Source: Halobacteriovoraceae bacterium
GTDB lineage: Bacteria; Bdellovibrionota; Bacteriovoracia; Bacteriovoracales; Bacteriovoracaceae
Length of the DNA stretch: 34,695 nucleotides
Direction: 5' to 3'
NCBI GenBank assembly: GCA_002715375.1
Contig: PAZA01000066.1
Location: forward strand, 1-34,695
Shown here: one piece after another, positions 9,546 to 19,851 of the stretch
How positions within the stretch are numbered: the first letter of the stretch is position 1
Layout of the letters: each line of letters begins with the position of its first letter
Position numbers and translations under genes: made by a program
The notes under the pieces: generated by a model
Told to the model about the DNA's origin: nothing
What the model saw: the letters and a program-made list of their open reading frames with translations, nothing else
Databases searched by the model: none

Positions 9546-10518
9546 TTAAAAAAGCAGCCCCTAAAACACCGGCAGAGTCTCCGAGTTTATGTTGGTAAAC
9601 TTTGGGAGATGATTCGGGAACAAAAGATTTTGCAATGATATCTTTTTCCAGGCCTTGATAAAGAGACAATTGTTTGCTGACTCCTCCACCTAAAACAAAA
9701 TAATCGGGATCAAAAATATTTGTTAAATTAACAAGAAAAAGAGAAAGGTTTCGCTTGTAATTTGAGACAATTTTATAAAAAATTGAGCTTTTGTCTTCTG
9801 ATTGTTCAAAAATGAAGCTCCCTGGATCAACTCCTTCGGGTAGCAATCCGTGAGACTCCCTTTTAAAATCTTCAATAAGTGCTGTTCCTGATAAATAGGT
9901 TTCTGCGCACCCACGTAAGCCACAGAAACAGGGTCTCCCTTCGAGTCTGGAGCCTAAAGGACCATGACCAACCTCAAGGCCCCCTCCCTTTCTTCCACGA
10001 AAAATTTGGCCTTGGTGAACAAGCCCTCCGCCAACTCCCGTTCCAAGAATTATTCCAATGCTTATTTGCTCTTTCCAGGGTATGCCGACTCCTTTTTCAT
10101 AAAGCAATCCTGCACCCATTTTCGTTTCTGCAAGAGTAAAGCAATTGGCATCATTTTCAATAAGAATAGGAAGGGCTTCATTTCTAAGAGTTTTTTTGAG
10201 GTCGTATTTGAGTGACTGACCCACGAAAAGCGATGTGTTTCCGTTTAGCATAAGTTGGGATTCTGGATCAACAGTGCCGGGTAATCCAACTCCAATTCCT
10301 GAAAGGGATCTGCTTTTGTGGGGAAGTTGATGGACTAAGCCCTCAATGAGTTCAGTTATTCTAGTCAGAACTGATGAATAACCTTTTTTTCTTAATGTAG
10401 GGATTCTTTTGCGCTCAATAATTTCAAATTCGGGATCTTTTTTTAATGCGAGAAGGACACCTTCTATCTTTGTTCCACCTACATCAATTCCCATAATAAA
10501 TTTGTATGAGCTCACCAT
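9496..10518 (-). CDS. ROK family sugar kinase (glucokinase-like)
   Basis: MGIDVGGTKIEG phosphate-binding motif; zinc motif GxRPCFCGLRGCAETYLSG; GTGVGGGLVHQG; FVLGGGVS. Confidence 0.93.
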   Translation of the reverse strand: MVSSYKFIMGIDVGGTKIEGVLLALKKDPEFEIIERKRIPTLRKKGYSSVLTRITELIEGLVHQLPHKSRSLSGIGVGLPGTVDPESQLMLNGNTSLFVGQSLKYDLKKTLRNEALPILIENDANCFTLAETKMGAGLLYEKGVGIPWKEQISIGIILGTGVGGGLVHQGQIFRGRKGGGLEVGHGPLGSRLEGRPCFCGLRGCAETYLSGTALIEDFKRESHGLLPEGVDPGSFIFEQSEDKSSIFYKIVSNYKRNLSLFLVNLTNIFDPDYFVLGGGVSKQLSLYQGLEKDIIAKSFVPESSPKVYQHKLGDSAGVLGAAFLIKSLLDSNKNQAQQLL

Positions 10519-10632
10519 CAGGTATTAAGCCTTTTTTTTGCTGCTCTTAGTTGCATAATAAATTTAAATTATAATCTAAGTAAAGTAGTAAAAGGGACTG
10601 ATTTGAAAGGTTAAAATGAAACCACCATGAAA

Positions 10633-11118
10633 TTATCTTTTCCTGAGTTTCAGATTAACCTTATTTATTTGTGAAAGGTGCTTTAGTCTAGGGTTTTGAA
10701 CTCTCTCAAGTGCATATACTTTCGGGCTGCCACTTTTTTGAATAATAAGAGCGGTTGTATCGGGATACCCTCTTGAATCTATGATTTCAAAAAGTTGAAA
10801 TGTATAATCTGTTCTGTTAAGCCTCAGAAAATAATTGAATCGTCCTTGGCGGCATGAAGGCATAACAAAAAGTCCAATCCCGTCGATACCACTTTTACTT
10901 GCTTGCTGGTTTTTGAAATAAGAAAGCCTAAAACCATCAGGATCGACACCATGAGTTTTATTTAACTTAAAGTCGTAAAGGATTTTTTCCTTAGAATCAT
11001 GACTTGGATAGTCTTTTAGTTGCCATAGTCCTTCAAGGCTAAGATTATCAAGGTTGTATGATGCAAGGGAGGAAAATGAATAAAGAACGCCAATTAAGAC
11101 GCAAAACATCTTTTTCAT
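10633..11118 (-). CDS. Secreted hypothetical protein
   Basis: Signal-peptide-like N-terminus MKKMFCVLIGVLYSFSSLAS; no family recognised. Confidence 0.6.
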   Translation of the reverse strand: MKKMFCVLIGVLYSFSSLASYNLDNLSLEGLWQLKDYPSHDSKEKILYDFKLNKTHGVDPDGFRLSYFKNQQASKSGIDGIGLFVMPSCRQGRFNYFLRLNRTDYTFQLFEIIDSRGYPDTTALIIQKSGSPKVYALERVQNPRLKHLSQINKVNLKLRKR

Positions 11119-11204
11119 ACTGCTTCTCCAGAGTTTTGACTAGTTTTAAAAGCATTGTCAGGACTTAGCAAGAAAAAAACAAAACCTTGTTTAAACTTTT
11201 AAGT

Positions 11205-13556
11205 CTAAAGGTGATTTTTAATCTCTTTAATTGAAATTGTTTCTCCCAAATGAATAAGTTTCCCCTCAGAAGTCTGGATAAAATAGGCGGGGAGCCCAAA
11301 AACGCCCTGTTCTTTTAGCCAGTTTCCAATGATAGGGTCACGCTTCGTCCAGTCAGCTATGAGAGGCTTAATGCTTCTATCCTTCATTAACTTTGCAAAC
11401 TCTTTTGTTTGAAGAACTAGTTTTTCATTAACGATGCATGTGAAACACCATTTAGCTGTGAAATCAACGAAGACTGCTTTGCCTTCTTTTTTGTAATAAT
11501 TCATTTTTTCAGGTGCCCATACCTCCCAATTGGATGGATGGTTGGCCGTTTTTTGAACGGCGGTTGAAGATGAATTGATATCTTTGGAGTTATTAAGTTG
11601 AATTCCTACTAAGTAGAGTACGGATAAGAAAGGTATTAAGATAAGGATCAAATTTCCTATCTTGTTTAGTTTCATATGTTTTAAAGAGTAGAAGGCAAAA
11701 AAAGTTAAGATGAGAGTCAAAATGAGTATTGTAGAGCTCATAGGGCCTGTAACTATGGTTTGGAAAACATCAAATAGCCAGAGACTTGTTAGAAGCAAGG
11801 AAAGCCCTAGGAATTTTTTAAAGTGCTCCATCCATGTACCTGGTTTAGGTAGTAATTTAAGCATCGATGGAAAAATGCCAACGAAAAGAAAAGGTAAGCT
11901 TAGTCCTAGCCCCACTGATAAAAAGATGAGAAGCGTTACGGGAAATGATGACGTAAAGGCAAAAGTAAGCGCTACTTCTAAGAAAGGGGCACTGCATGGG
12001 GTTGAGAGTATGGTTGCAAGAACACCAGAAATGAAATCACTTCTATAAGAATTATCTATATCAATATTTCCAATAACTTTTCCTCCAGGAGTTCTAATTT
12101 CGTAAAGACCAAACAGGTTAAGAGACAGTACGAAGAGGAAAAGAATCATAATAGAAAGAAAAGAAGGAGATTGGAGATGGAAACCCCAACCAACTTGTTC
12201 TCCAGAACTTTTTAGGATTAAAACAATAAATGAAAGAACAAGGAATGAAAAAAGAATGCCAAAAGAGTACACAGCATTATGTTTCATAATAGAAAGTTGG
12301 CTCATTTCTTTTTGCTTTAAAAGAGAAAAGAGCTTAAGAGAGATAACTGGGAAAACGCATGGCATAAAGTTCAGAATAAAACCTCCTAATAGAGCAAAGA
12401 AGAAGGTGAGAAGAAGGTTTTCTTTCTTGGGTTTAACAACGTTTGTTAGGTCCTGGGTCTTTTTACTTTTCGCTGATGCGTAAGGTGATGTGATGTTTTT
12501 TTCAGTTTTTTCTGACGACTTGTTTAAAGCGACCTTTTTTTCAGGTTTTAGGTCTTCAGAAGAGGGAAGAAAGCCGGAAAAGCTTTTTTCAACGATTCCT
12601 ACAGGTCCTTTTGCATTATGATAAAGGAATCTCAAAAGGTAAGGCTTTTCGAAAACACTATTTTTTGGAAAGTCGACAGGGGGCTCCATATACTCACCAT
12701 CCCATTGAACTTTCATTTTGATTTGAGTTGCTTGATCCTTACTAATAACTTCTTCTTTATGAAAATCAAAAGGTGATTGAGGAAAAGGAGTTAAAATATT
12801 ATTGTTTCGAGGTACTTCTAAGGAGGAGGAACCCCCAGCTTTTTGCTTAAAGTAATAGGCTAAGTAAAGCTCGTTGGAGTTTTTCTTTTTATGAAGGTTA
12901 AGCACAAGGTTTTTGGGAAAGGGAATCTTTTTGGGTAGACCAAGAAAAGCCTCATTAAGAGCGCCTTGGGAAATCGAAACCTTTTTAGAGTTTTTTGTAA
13001 GGTTTAAGTTGTTATCAAAACGTCCTTTGAAAACATCTTGACCAGGTATGCAAATGTCTTTGCAGACAAGCCATTTTGATTTAATCGTGAGGTTTTTGCC
13101 TTTCAGCTTTTTTATTGTGTCATCATTTAGAGGGAAGAAAAATGTGTAACGATCATCATAGCCATAGGCCAACATATCCCCTTTTTCTATAAACCTCTTA
13201 GGATAAGGCCATTCAAGTGCTTTAAGGTCTATTTTTTCTTCGTTAGAAAAAAACTCAAAGGAAAGAGGAATGCCTGCATCTCCTGGGTTTTTCCAGTATG
13301 TGTGCCATTTTTTTTCGTTTTGAAAAGTTAATGCGATGAATTTTTTTAAAGGAGATCCTCCACTTTGGAAGATATCAGCAGTAAAAGTCACAGGGGTTAC
13401 TTTCTCAGATTTTAATTCTTGAAATTGAGCAGAAGCCTTTTCACTATCAATAAGCAAAGTTAGAAGAAGACCCACAAACAAACAATTTCTAAGGAGAGCT
13501 AAAGATTGAATATATTTCGCCATAATGTAAGACCAGTTGTTATGCCAAAAACTCAT
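11205..13556 (-). CDS. DsbD-like thiol:disulfide interchange protein (periplasmic N-domain, CcdA-like TM domain, thioredoxin-like C-domain)
   Basis: TM-domain motifs GGFILNFMPCVFPVISLKL and STPCSAPFLEVAL; C-terminal FVDFTAKWCFTCIVNEK. Likely start at the internal ATG (MAKYIQSLALLRNC, nt 13523), where a signal peptide begins. Confidence 0.9.
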   Translation of the reverse strand: MSFWHNNWSYIMAKYIQSLALLRNCLFVGLLLTLLIDSEKASAQFQELKSEKVTPVTFTADIFQSGGSPLKKFIALTFQNEKKWHTYWKNPGDAGIPLSFEFFSNEEKIDLKALEWPYPKRFIEKGDMLAYGYDDRYTFFFPLNDDTIKKLKGKNLTIKSKWLVCKDICIPGQDVFKGRFDNNLNLTKNSKKVSISQGALNEAFLGLPKKIPFPKNLVLNLHKKKNSNELYLAYYFKQKAGGSSSLEVPRNNNILTPFPQSPFDFHKEEVISKDQATQIKMKVQWDGEYMEPPVDFPKNSVFEKPYLLRFLYHNAKGPVGIVEKSFSGFLPSSEDLKPEKKVALNKSSEKTEKNITSPYASAKSKKTQDLTNVVKPKKENLLLTFFFALLGGFILNFMPCVFPVISLKLFSLLKQKEMSQLSIMKHNAVYSFGILFSFLVLSFIVLILKSSGEQVGWGFHLQSPSFLSIMILFLFVLSLNLFGLYEIRTPGGKVIGNIDIDNSYRSDFISGVLATILSTPCSAPFLEVALTFAFTSSFPVTLLIFLSVGLGLSLPFLFVGIFPSMLKLLPKPGTWMEHFKKFLGLSLLLTSLWLFDVFQTIVTGPMSSTILILTLILTFFAFYSLKHMKLNKIGNLILILIPFLSVLYLVGIQLNNSKDINSSSTAVQKTANHPSNWEVWAPEKMNYYKKEGKAVFVDFTAKWCFTCIVNEKLVLQTKEFAKLMKDRSIKPLIADWTKRDPIIGNWLKEQGVFGLPAYFIQTSEGKLIHLGETISIKEIKNHL

Positions 13557-13563
13557 TAATATT

Positions 13564-13596
13564 ATAACCCATCGTGAGAAAACACTTTTGGGTTAT
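13564..13596. promoter_or_regulatory. Perfect 8-bp inverted repeat ATAACCCA-N17-TGGGTTAT between copA-like and dsbD-like genes
   Basis: Arms at 13564-13571 and 13589-13596, with an inner GTG/CAC pairing; no convincing T-tract on either side. Confidence 0.4.
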
Positions 13597-13670
13597 TAAG
13601 AAGAAAAATGCTTTTAAAATCATCTTTCCAATTTCTATCCTAGCCTCTCTATAATCATAATTTCAATAGG

Positions 13671-15887
13671 TTACCTAGAAATTGGATTCCTTTCTTCAGA
13701 CCCATATTTGATCCTTAGACTATTTAAAACAACACTCAAACTGCTAAGTCCCATGGCGAGACTAGCAAAAAGAGGGGGAAAACTCCAACCTAAAAAAGGT
13801 TGGAACAAGCCTGCTGCAAGGGGGATACAGAGAATGTTGTAGATGAAAGATAAGAATAAATTTTGACGAATGATATTCATCGTTCTTTTGGAGAGTTTAA
13901 GGAAAAGGAGTACTTTTTCAATATCACCTTTGACAATAGTAATATCTGAAGCACTTATGGCCAAATCTGTTCCTGTACCCATAGATATGGAAACATCGGC
14001 TTGACTGAGAGCAGGTCCATCATTAATTCCATCGCCCACCATAATGACCTTAGAACCTTTTTCTTGGAGCTCCTTTATATAATTCGCTTTTTCAAAGGGG
14101 GAGACTTTTGCCAAATAGTGGTTAAGGTTTAGTTCTTTAGAGACCCATTTAGTTGTTTCTTCATTGTCTCCACTTAGAAGAGAAACTTTGAGGTTGAGGG
14201 CCTGTATCTTATGAATGGTCTCTTTGACACCTTCCTTTAAACGGTCTTTTAAAAGAAAGATGCCTATAATTTTTTTATTTTGAGAAATATAGACCCTAGA
14301 TGTGTTGTTTTCTAAACTAGTGGTATTGTCTGGGAGGGTAACTTTTTCTTCTTTCAAAAAGGTTTCACTTCCAATGAGAAAGTGAGAATCATTCACCTGA
14401 CCTTTAATACCTCGTCCAGGAACGACTTCAAATTTATCAGGATCACGATAAGGTACCTTTTTATCCTTCAAGAAGCTATGGATTGAAATTGAAAGGGGGT
14501 GCTCAGAGTAACGGCATAGTGAGTTTACTTCTTCTTCAGGAAAATTATTTTTATCTATTAAGTAAACAATATCTTCAACAAGAGGCTTTCCCTCAGTTAG
14601 TGTGCCGGTTTTGTCAAATATTATATGATCAATTGAATTGGAGCCCTCAATGATATCGCCACCAGAAATTAAAACTCCGTGTCTTGAAGCTTTACCAGTA
14701 GAGACAATAACGGCTGTTGGAGTTGCGAGTCCTAAAGCACAGGGGCAGGCGATGACCAAAACAGCTATCATTTTTGATAGGGCATCACTTAGGGCATGAG
14801 CGCTTGTTCCAAAATAGATCCATGAAAAAAGAGTTATAAAAGAAATGATAAGGATAATGGGAACAAAGAAAGAACTAATTTTGTCAGCGTAAAGTTGAAT
14901 AGGAGCTTTTTTCAATTGAGCTTCTTCCACAAATTGGGAAAGCCTTGAAAGAAATGTCTCTTTTCCAACTTTAGTGGCCTTAAAATCAAGAACTCCATCA
15001 AGGTTTATAGTGCCAGCAAAGACTTTTCCTTTTTTTTCTTTTAAAATGGGAATTGGTTCACCAGTCATTGATGATTCATCTATATGAGAAATACCTCTAA
15101 GAACTTTCCCATCCACTGGAATTTTATCCCCTGGCTTTACCCTTAAGGTTTGACCTTTTTTTACCTGGCTTAGTGGAATAGAGGTTTCTTTATCTTCTTC
15201 AAGAAGTAGGGCATTTTTTGATTGAAGTTTGAACAGGGCATCCAGTGATTCCTTTGCCTTTTTTTTAGCTTTTTGCTCAAAAACTTTGCCTAAATAGACA
15301 AAAGAAATAATGAAGCCAACAGCTTCAAAATAGATGGTGAAAGATGTGAATTGTTGGTTAAATAATACGACAGCAAAGGTAAGTACAGAGCTATATAAAT
15401 AGGCCACAGTTGTACCAAGTCCTATCAGCGTATTCATATTAGATTGGCCAGTTCTAATAAAGTGAATAAGGGCCTTTTGAAAGGGGAGCCCTACAAAAAT
15501 CCAGATAGGCGTACTTAGAATGAATTGAATCATCCAAGAGGTTTTTAAAGAAACTAAATTTTTTCCTGGCCCCATATGGAAGAAGAGAAGTCCTAGGGAG
15601 AGCGTAAGAGAAAAGACAAATATCTTAAGGTCTTTGGTTTGCTCTTGGTCTTCATTTTCTTTGGAAGTGCCATCTAGAGGAGAAAAAGTATGCCCTAACC
15701 TTTCAAGAGTTTCTTCAATGACTTTAATAACCTCAGGCTTATCTATTTCGCCCTCAAAAGTTCCTATTTCTAAAGTAAAATTAACTGTTGCAGATTGAAC
15801 GACGGAAACATTTTGAAATGACTTTTCAATATTTTGAGCACAATTAACACAGCTCATTCCGCCAATTTTATATGATATCTTGGCCAT
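13671..15887 (-). CDS. copA: Copper-translocating P1B-type ATPase
   Basis: N-terminal GGMSCVNCAQNIEKSF metal-binding domain; VIACPCALGLATPTA; DKTGTLTEG; MVGDGINDGPALSQADVSISMGTGTD. Confidence 0.96.
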   Translation of the reverse strand: MAKISYKIGGMSCVNCAQNIEKSFQNVSVVQSATVNFTLEIGTFEGEIDKPEVIKVIEETLERLGHTFSPLDGTSKENEDQEQTKDLKIFVFSLTLSLGLLFFHMGPGKNLVSLKTSWMIQFILSTPIWIFVGLPFQKALIHFIRTGQSNMNTLIGLGTTVAYLYSSVLTFAVVLFNQQFTSFTIYFEAVGFIISFVYLGKVFEQKAKKKAKESLDALFKLQSKNALLLEEDKETSIPLSQVKKGQTLRVKPGDKIPVDGKVLRGISHIDESSMTGEPIPILKEKKGKVFAGTINLDGVLDFKATKVGKETFLSRLSQFVEEAQLKKAPIQLYADKISSFFVPIILIISFITLFSWIYFGTSAHALSDALSKMIAVLVIACPCALGLATPTAVIVSTGKASRHGVLISGGDIIEGSNSIDHIIFDKTGTLTEGKPLVEDIVYLIDKNNFPEEEVNSLCRYSEHPLSISIHSFLKDKKVPYRDPDKFEVVPGRGIKGQVNDSHFLIGSETFLKEEKVTLPDNTTSLENNTSRVYISQNKKIIGIFLLKDRLKEGVKETIHKIQALNLKVSLLSGDNEETTKWVSKELNLNHYLAKVSPFEKANYIKELQEKGSKVIMVGDGINDGPALSQADVSISMGTGTDLAISASDITIVKGDIEKVLLFLKLSKRTMNIIRQNLFLSFIYNILCIPLAAGLFQPFLGWSFPPLFASLAMGLSSLSVVLNSLRIKYGSEERNPISR

Positions 15888-15894
15888 AGTTGAA

Positions 15895-16113
15895 TCAACT
15901 TATTTTAGTCACTTGAAAACCTACTGACTCTATTTGTTTTTTTATTTCAAGGCTTTCCCCATCATCTGGATTAAAGGAAAGAGAGACGGTTTTTTCTTCA
16001 ACACTGAAGGATGCTTCAACATCAAAATCAAGTTCTTCAAATGAGTCCTGGATTTTTTTGACGCAGCTTCCACACTTCATTCCTTCCACGGAGAATGTTA
16101 ATTTTTTTTTCAT
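15895..16113 (-). CDS. Heavy-metal-associated domain protein (CopZ-like chaperone)
   Basis: 72 aa, VEGMKCGSCVKKIQDSF CxxC motif; 7 nt upstream of copA. Confidence 0.9.
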   Translation of the reverse strand: MKKKLTFSVEGMKCGSCVKKIQDSFEELDFDVEASFSVEEKTVSLSFNPDDGESLEIKKQIESVGFQVTKIS

Positions 16114-16180
16114 GGCGAATAATCCTTTGTGCTTTTCATTATTTAATTACGTACAAGGAGGATTCTCGTCAAGATGAAAG

Positions 16181-16468
16181 TTAATTGTTGCAAAGGATTT
16201 TCTTAACCTTCGTTCCCTTATTTTTGCTGTAAGTCGAAGGGTTGATTTTTGCTCCATCTGATAAATCACTAAGAGGGTTTAGTGGGGCGCGGCAACCTAG
16301 CGCTCCACACTGCTTTTCAATAAAGGGTTTTAGCTCTGGTGGTAGCTCTTTACCTATTTCTGAGACACAAGCTTCGAAATTTTTATAAGGGCATGCAAAA
16401 GTTTGGAAAGAAAAGATAAGGGCGAAAAAAGGTATTAAAAATAATGGTCTTATAATTACTTTTTTCAT
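16181..16468 (-). CDS. Small secreted cysteine-containing hypothetical protein
   Basis: Reannotated start at ATG 16468 with SD GGAAAGGAGT; MKKVIIRPLFLIPFFALIFSFQTFA signal peptide; five Cys in the mature part. The track ORF start (16582) is upstream of this. Confidence 0.7.
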   Translation of the reverse strand: MKKVIIRPLFLIPFFALIFSFQTFACPYKNFEACVSEIGKELPPELKPFIEKQCGALGCRAPLNPLSDLSDGAKINPSTYSKNKGTKVKKILCNN

Positions 16469-16586
16469 GTTTACTCCTTTCCTTTCTTTTATCAAATCTT
16501 TTATCAAAAAAGTTCTGATTTTTATTTTGTTTAAAGAGGATCTATTGATGATGATAATAGAAGAAGATGGGCTTAACAACACCCTA

Positions 16587-17639
16587 TTATATTCGTAAAA
16601 ACTCCATAAGCTCTGTCAAACTGATATTTTTAGGATCATCAGACTTTGTTTCTTCTATGGAGTTAAATTTTTGGTTAAGCCAATGATAACGGTTAAAGAG
16701 AGATTTATTTGGATTATCTCTGATTGATGAACCAACACCTTTTCTAACTTGATTGAGTTCACTTTTTAAAAACTCTGCTGAGTTGAAAAGGAGTCCAACA
16801 ACAACTGTCGAAAAACTACTGTCTTTTACAAACCCTAATTTATAGCAAATTGTTTTCATGATATCGCAAAAAAGGCCAAGTTCATTATAGCCTTTATCGA
16901 GGCATGCATTTTTAATTTCATCGATTTTGCGGTCAGCTTCTACTAAAAGATGCTTATTATTCAGATCAGCTTCAAATTTATCGAGGATATCCTCTAACTC
17001 TATTGTAAGGCGTCTATTTGCATCGTAAAAGTGTTGGAGTTCATCTTTATCTAAACTTCCTCTACCTTGGCTATCAATAGCTTCTCCGACTTTCATCGTT
17101 GATCGGTCAACACCTAGATATTGAGTGACTCCTCTAATTCGAACCTCTTCTTCGGTTGGCATCTTCTCACTCATATCTTTAATTTCTAACTTTGAGTTTT
17201 CCCAAATATGGAAGGTGACTCTAGAAATTTTGACAAGATCTTCTTCATCGAGGACTGGAAGGGCCTTAAGGTGAAGTTTTATTTTATAGAGAATGGTTTT
17301 AGGTTGGACATTTCCGTAAACGTAATCAGCAAGCCGAAGGTTTTTTATAACTTTCATGGCCTTTGGTGGAGCTTCTTCTTCCGTAATTAGAATCATTTTT
17401 GAAGATGATTTTTTAACAACCTCATCATAAAGCTTAAGAAAGGCGACCGCTTCCTGGGGACTTCCCGAAACGATAACTCCTGGCACCCTTTTCATGAATT
17501 CTTCAGGTTTAAGCTCCTTGAAGTTCACTTCATAGAGTTCGATGTCACCATCTTTCATAATTTGGCGTTTTGCAGAATCTAAAACATCTGAAAGCGGTGT
17601 TAAAAAAATAAGGGGTAATTTATCTCTTTCTTCACTCAT
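16587..17639 (-). CDS. Hypothetical protein with a degenerate receiver-like N-terminal domain
   Basis: N-terminal ~130 aa reads as alternating beta/alpha (LIFLTP...GVIVSGSP...KMILITEEE...ADYVYGNVQPKTILYKIKLHLK) but lacks canonical acidic/phospho-Asp motifs; helical C-terminus. Confidence 0.6.
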   Translation of the reverse strand: MSEERDKLPLIFLTPLSDVLDSAKRQIMKDGDIELYEVNFKELKPEEFMKRVPGVIVSGSPQEAVAFLKLYDEVVKKSSSKMILITEEEAPPKAMKVIKNLRLADYVYGNVQPKTILYKIKLHLKALPVLDEEDLVKISRVTFHIWENSKLEIKDMSEKMPTEEEVRIRGVTQYLGVDRSTMKVGEAIDSQGRGSLDKDELQHFYDANRRLTIELEDILDKFEADLNNKHLLVEADRKIDEIKNACLDKGYNELGLFCDIMKTICYKLGFVKDSSFSTVVVGLLFNSAEFLKSELNQVRKGVGSSIRDNPNKSLFNRYHWLNQKFNSIEETKSDDPKNISLTELMEFLRI

Positions 17640-17799
17640 AATCTCTCACTTTGTTCACCCAAAATATCGACTTATTGACCCCTATTCTTTAGGAATTTTA
17701 AGTCCCTTTCTATTGGATCTAAGCTCCTTTACAAGGGTAATCGGAGGCCGTTAATCTTAAAGAAAAAGAGAGTGTTTTAGTCAATAAAAGAGGCGCGTT

Positions 17800-19851
17800 A
17801 TGAAAATTGAGAGTTATATTGAAGGAAAATGGTATGGTGCTTCAGGTGCTGGTAAGGACCTTTTTCATGCTGTTAATGGAAGTAAGGTTTATGAAATTTC
17901 GAGTGAAGGAATTCACTTTGAAAGGATGTTGGAATACGCCAAAGATAAAGGGGGCCGCGCCTTAAGACAAATGACTTTTCATGAAAGGTCGCTACGGCTA
18001 AAAGAATTGGCCCTTTACCTAACTGAAAAAAAAGAAGCTTTCTATGAAATTTCAAAGGCCACAGGTGCGACAAGGAAAGACTCTTGGATTGATATTGATG
18101 GTGGTATTGGAACATTATTTGTTATTTCCAGTAAAGGTCGGAGGGAGTTGCCAAACGAAAAGGTTTACATTGATGGGGACATCGAACCTCTCTCAAGAGA
18201 AGGAACTTTTATTGGGCGTCATATCTGTGTTCCTTTAGAGGGGGTTGCAGTTCATATAAATGCTTTCAACTTTCCTTGTTGGGGATTTCTTGAAAAGTTT
18301 TCGGCCAGTTTTTTAGCAGGAGTTCCTTCGATCGTGAAGCCTGCTAGTCAAACGGCTTACTTAACTGAAAGTATGGTCAAGAGTATCATTCAATCAAATA
18401 TATTACCTGAAGGTTCTCTCCAGTTGATTTGTGGAGGTGTTGGAGACCTTCTTGATCATATGACAGGCCAGGATGTTGTGACTTTTACAGGCTCTGCTGA
18501 AACGGGTCTTAAGTTAAAAAGTCATCCTGCTATTTTAAGGAACAATACTCGTTTCAATATGGAGGCGGACTCCTTAAACTGTTCTATTTTGGGAATGGAC
18601 GTAAAGCCTGAAGATGAAGAGTTTGGGCTTTTTGTGAAAGAAGTTGTGAGAGAAATGACTTCTAAAACAGGTCAAAAATGTACGGCGATAAGGAGAATCT
18701 TTGTTCCTGAAAACCTTCAAGAAGCTGTTATCAAAAGCCTGAAAGAAAAGTTATCGACGATTACCATTGGGGACCCAAGCTTAAAAGAAGTGAGGATGGG
18801 ACCTCTTGCCAGTCTTGATCAGGTAGAAGAAGTAAAAAGAAATGTTGAACTTCTTCAAAAATCTGCTGATTTAGTTCATGGAAGCTTTGATGGGTTTAAA
18901 CCTTTAGGCCAAGGTGCAGAACAAGGCGCTTTTTTTCCTCCATTCCTTCTTCATTGTCAGAGCCCTCTTGATTCTAAGGAAGCTCATGCTGTAGAGCCTT
19001 TTGGGCCAGTGAGTACTGTCATGCCTTATAAGAATGTGGATGAAGTTAATACTCTCGCTAAAATGGGAGAGGGAAGTTTAGTAGGCTCTCTCTTTACAGC
19101 AGATGATGATATGGCCAGAGAGGTTGTTCTTGGAACTGCTTCACACCATGGAAGAATTATGATTGTGAATAAAGAATCTGCTAAAGAATCCACAGGTCAT
19201 GGCTCGCCTCTTCCTCATCTTGTCCATGGTGGGCCAGGTAGGGCCGGTGGTGGTGAAGAGTTAGGTGGGGTAAGGAGTGTTTTCCATTATATGCAAAGGA
19301 CTTCATTACAAGGGTCACCAACGACTTTGTCTCATGTAACGAATGAGTGGATGACAGGGGCCAAAGGAAAAGAAGATAGAGTTCACCCTTTTAGAAAATA
19401 TTTTGAGGAACTTCGCATTGGCGAGACTTTAATAACTCCAAGAAGAACCGTTTCAGAAGCGGATATTGTTAATTTCGCAGGTATCAGTGGTGATTATTTT
19501 TATGCTCATATGGATGAAATTGCTGCTAAGGATTCCTTATTTGAAAAGAGGGTGGCCCATGGTTACTTCGTTCTTTCTGCAGCCGCGGGACTATTTGTTG
19601 ACCCAGCTCCAGGTCCAGTCCAAGCCAATTATGGATTAGATAACCTCCGTTTTATTGAACCGGTGGGAATTGGTGACACAATTCAGGCAAAATTGACATG
19701 TATGAGGAAAACAAGAAAGCCTCTTAGGGATGATGAAAAGGCCAATGGGGTTGTTGTTTGGAATGTAGAGGTAACAAACCAAAATGATGAAATGGTTGCT
19801 CTTTATAATATTTTGACCTTAGTTGAGTGTAAGGAACGGAAAGCCCTATGA
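17800..19851 (+). CDS. paaZ: PaaZ-like bifunctional protein: aldehyde dehydrogenase fused to MaoC-like enoyl-CoA hydratase
   Basis: ALDH motifs (NAFNFPCWGFLEKF, VTFTGSAETGLKLK, TSKTGQKCTAIRRIFVP) followed by MaoC hydratase motif FAGISGDYFYAHMDE...RVAHGYFVLSAAAGLFV; 683 aa. Confidence 0.92.
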   Translation: MKIESYIEGKWYGASGAGKDLFHAVNGSKVYEISSEGIHFERMLEYAKDKGGRALRQMTFHERSLRLKELALYLTEKKEAFYEISKATGATRKDSWIDIDGGIGTLFVISSKGRRELPNEKVYIDGDIEPLSREGTFIGRHICVPLEGVAVHINAFNFPCWGFLEKFSASFLAGVPSIVKPASQTAYLTESMVKSIIQSNILPEGSLQLICGGVGDLLDHMTGQDVVTFTGSAETGLKLKSHPAILRNNTRFNMEADSLNCSILGMDVKPEDEEFGLFVKEVVREMTSKTGQKCTAIRRIFVPENLQEAVIKSLKEKLSTITIGDPSLKEVRMGPLASLDQVEEVKRNVELLQKSADLVHGSFDGFKPLGQGAEQGAFFPPFLLHCQSPLDSKEAHAVEPFGPVSTVMPYKNVDEVNTLAKMGEGSLVGSLFTADDDMAREVVLGTASHHGRIMIVNKESAKESTGHGSPLPHLVHGGPGRAGGGEELGGVRSVFHYMQRTSLQGSPTTLSHVTNEWMTGAKGKEDRVHPFRKYFEELRIGETLITPRRTVSEADIVNFAGISGDYFYAHMDEIAAKDSLFEKRVAHGYFVLSAAAGLFVDPAPGPVQANYGLDNLRFIEPVGIGDTIQAKLTCMRKTRKPLRDDEKANGVVVWNVEVTNQNDEMVALYNILTLVECKERKAL

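Noticed and set aside
9879-10215. Overlapping plus-strand ORFs (86 and 83 aa)
   Set aside because: Antisense to the ROK kinase gene at its conserved motifs.
11710-12048. 112-aa plus-strand ORF
   Set aside because: Antisense within the TM domain of the DsbD-like gene; low-complexity product typical of antisense frames.
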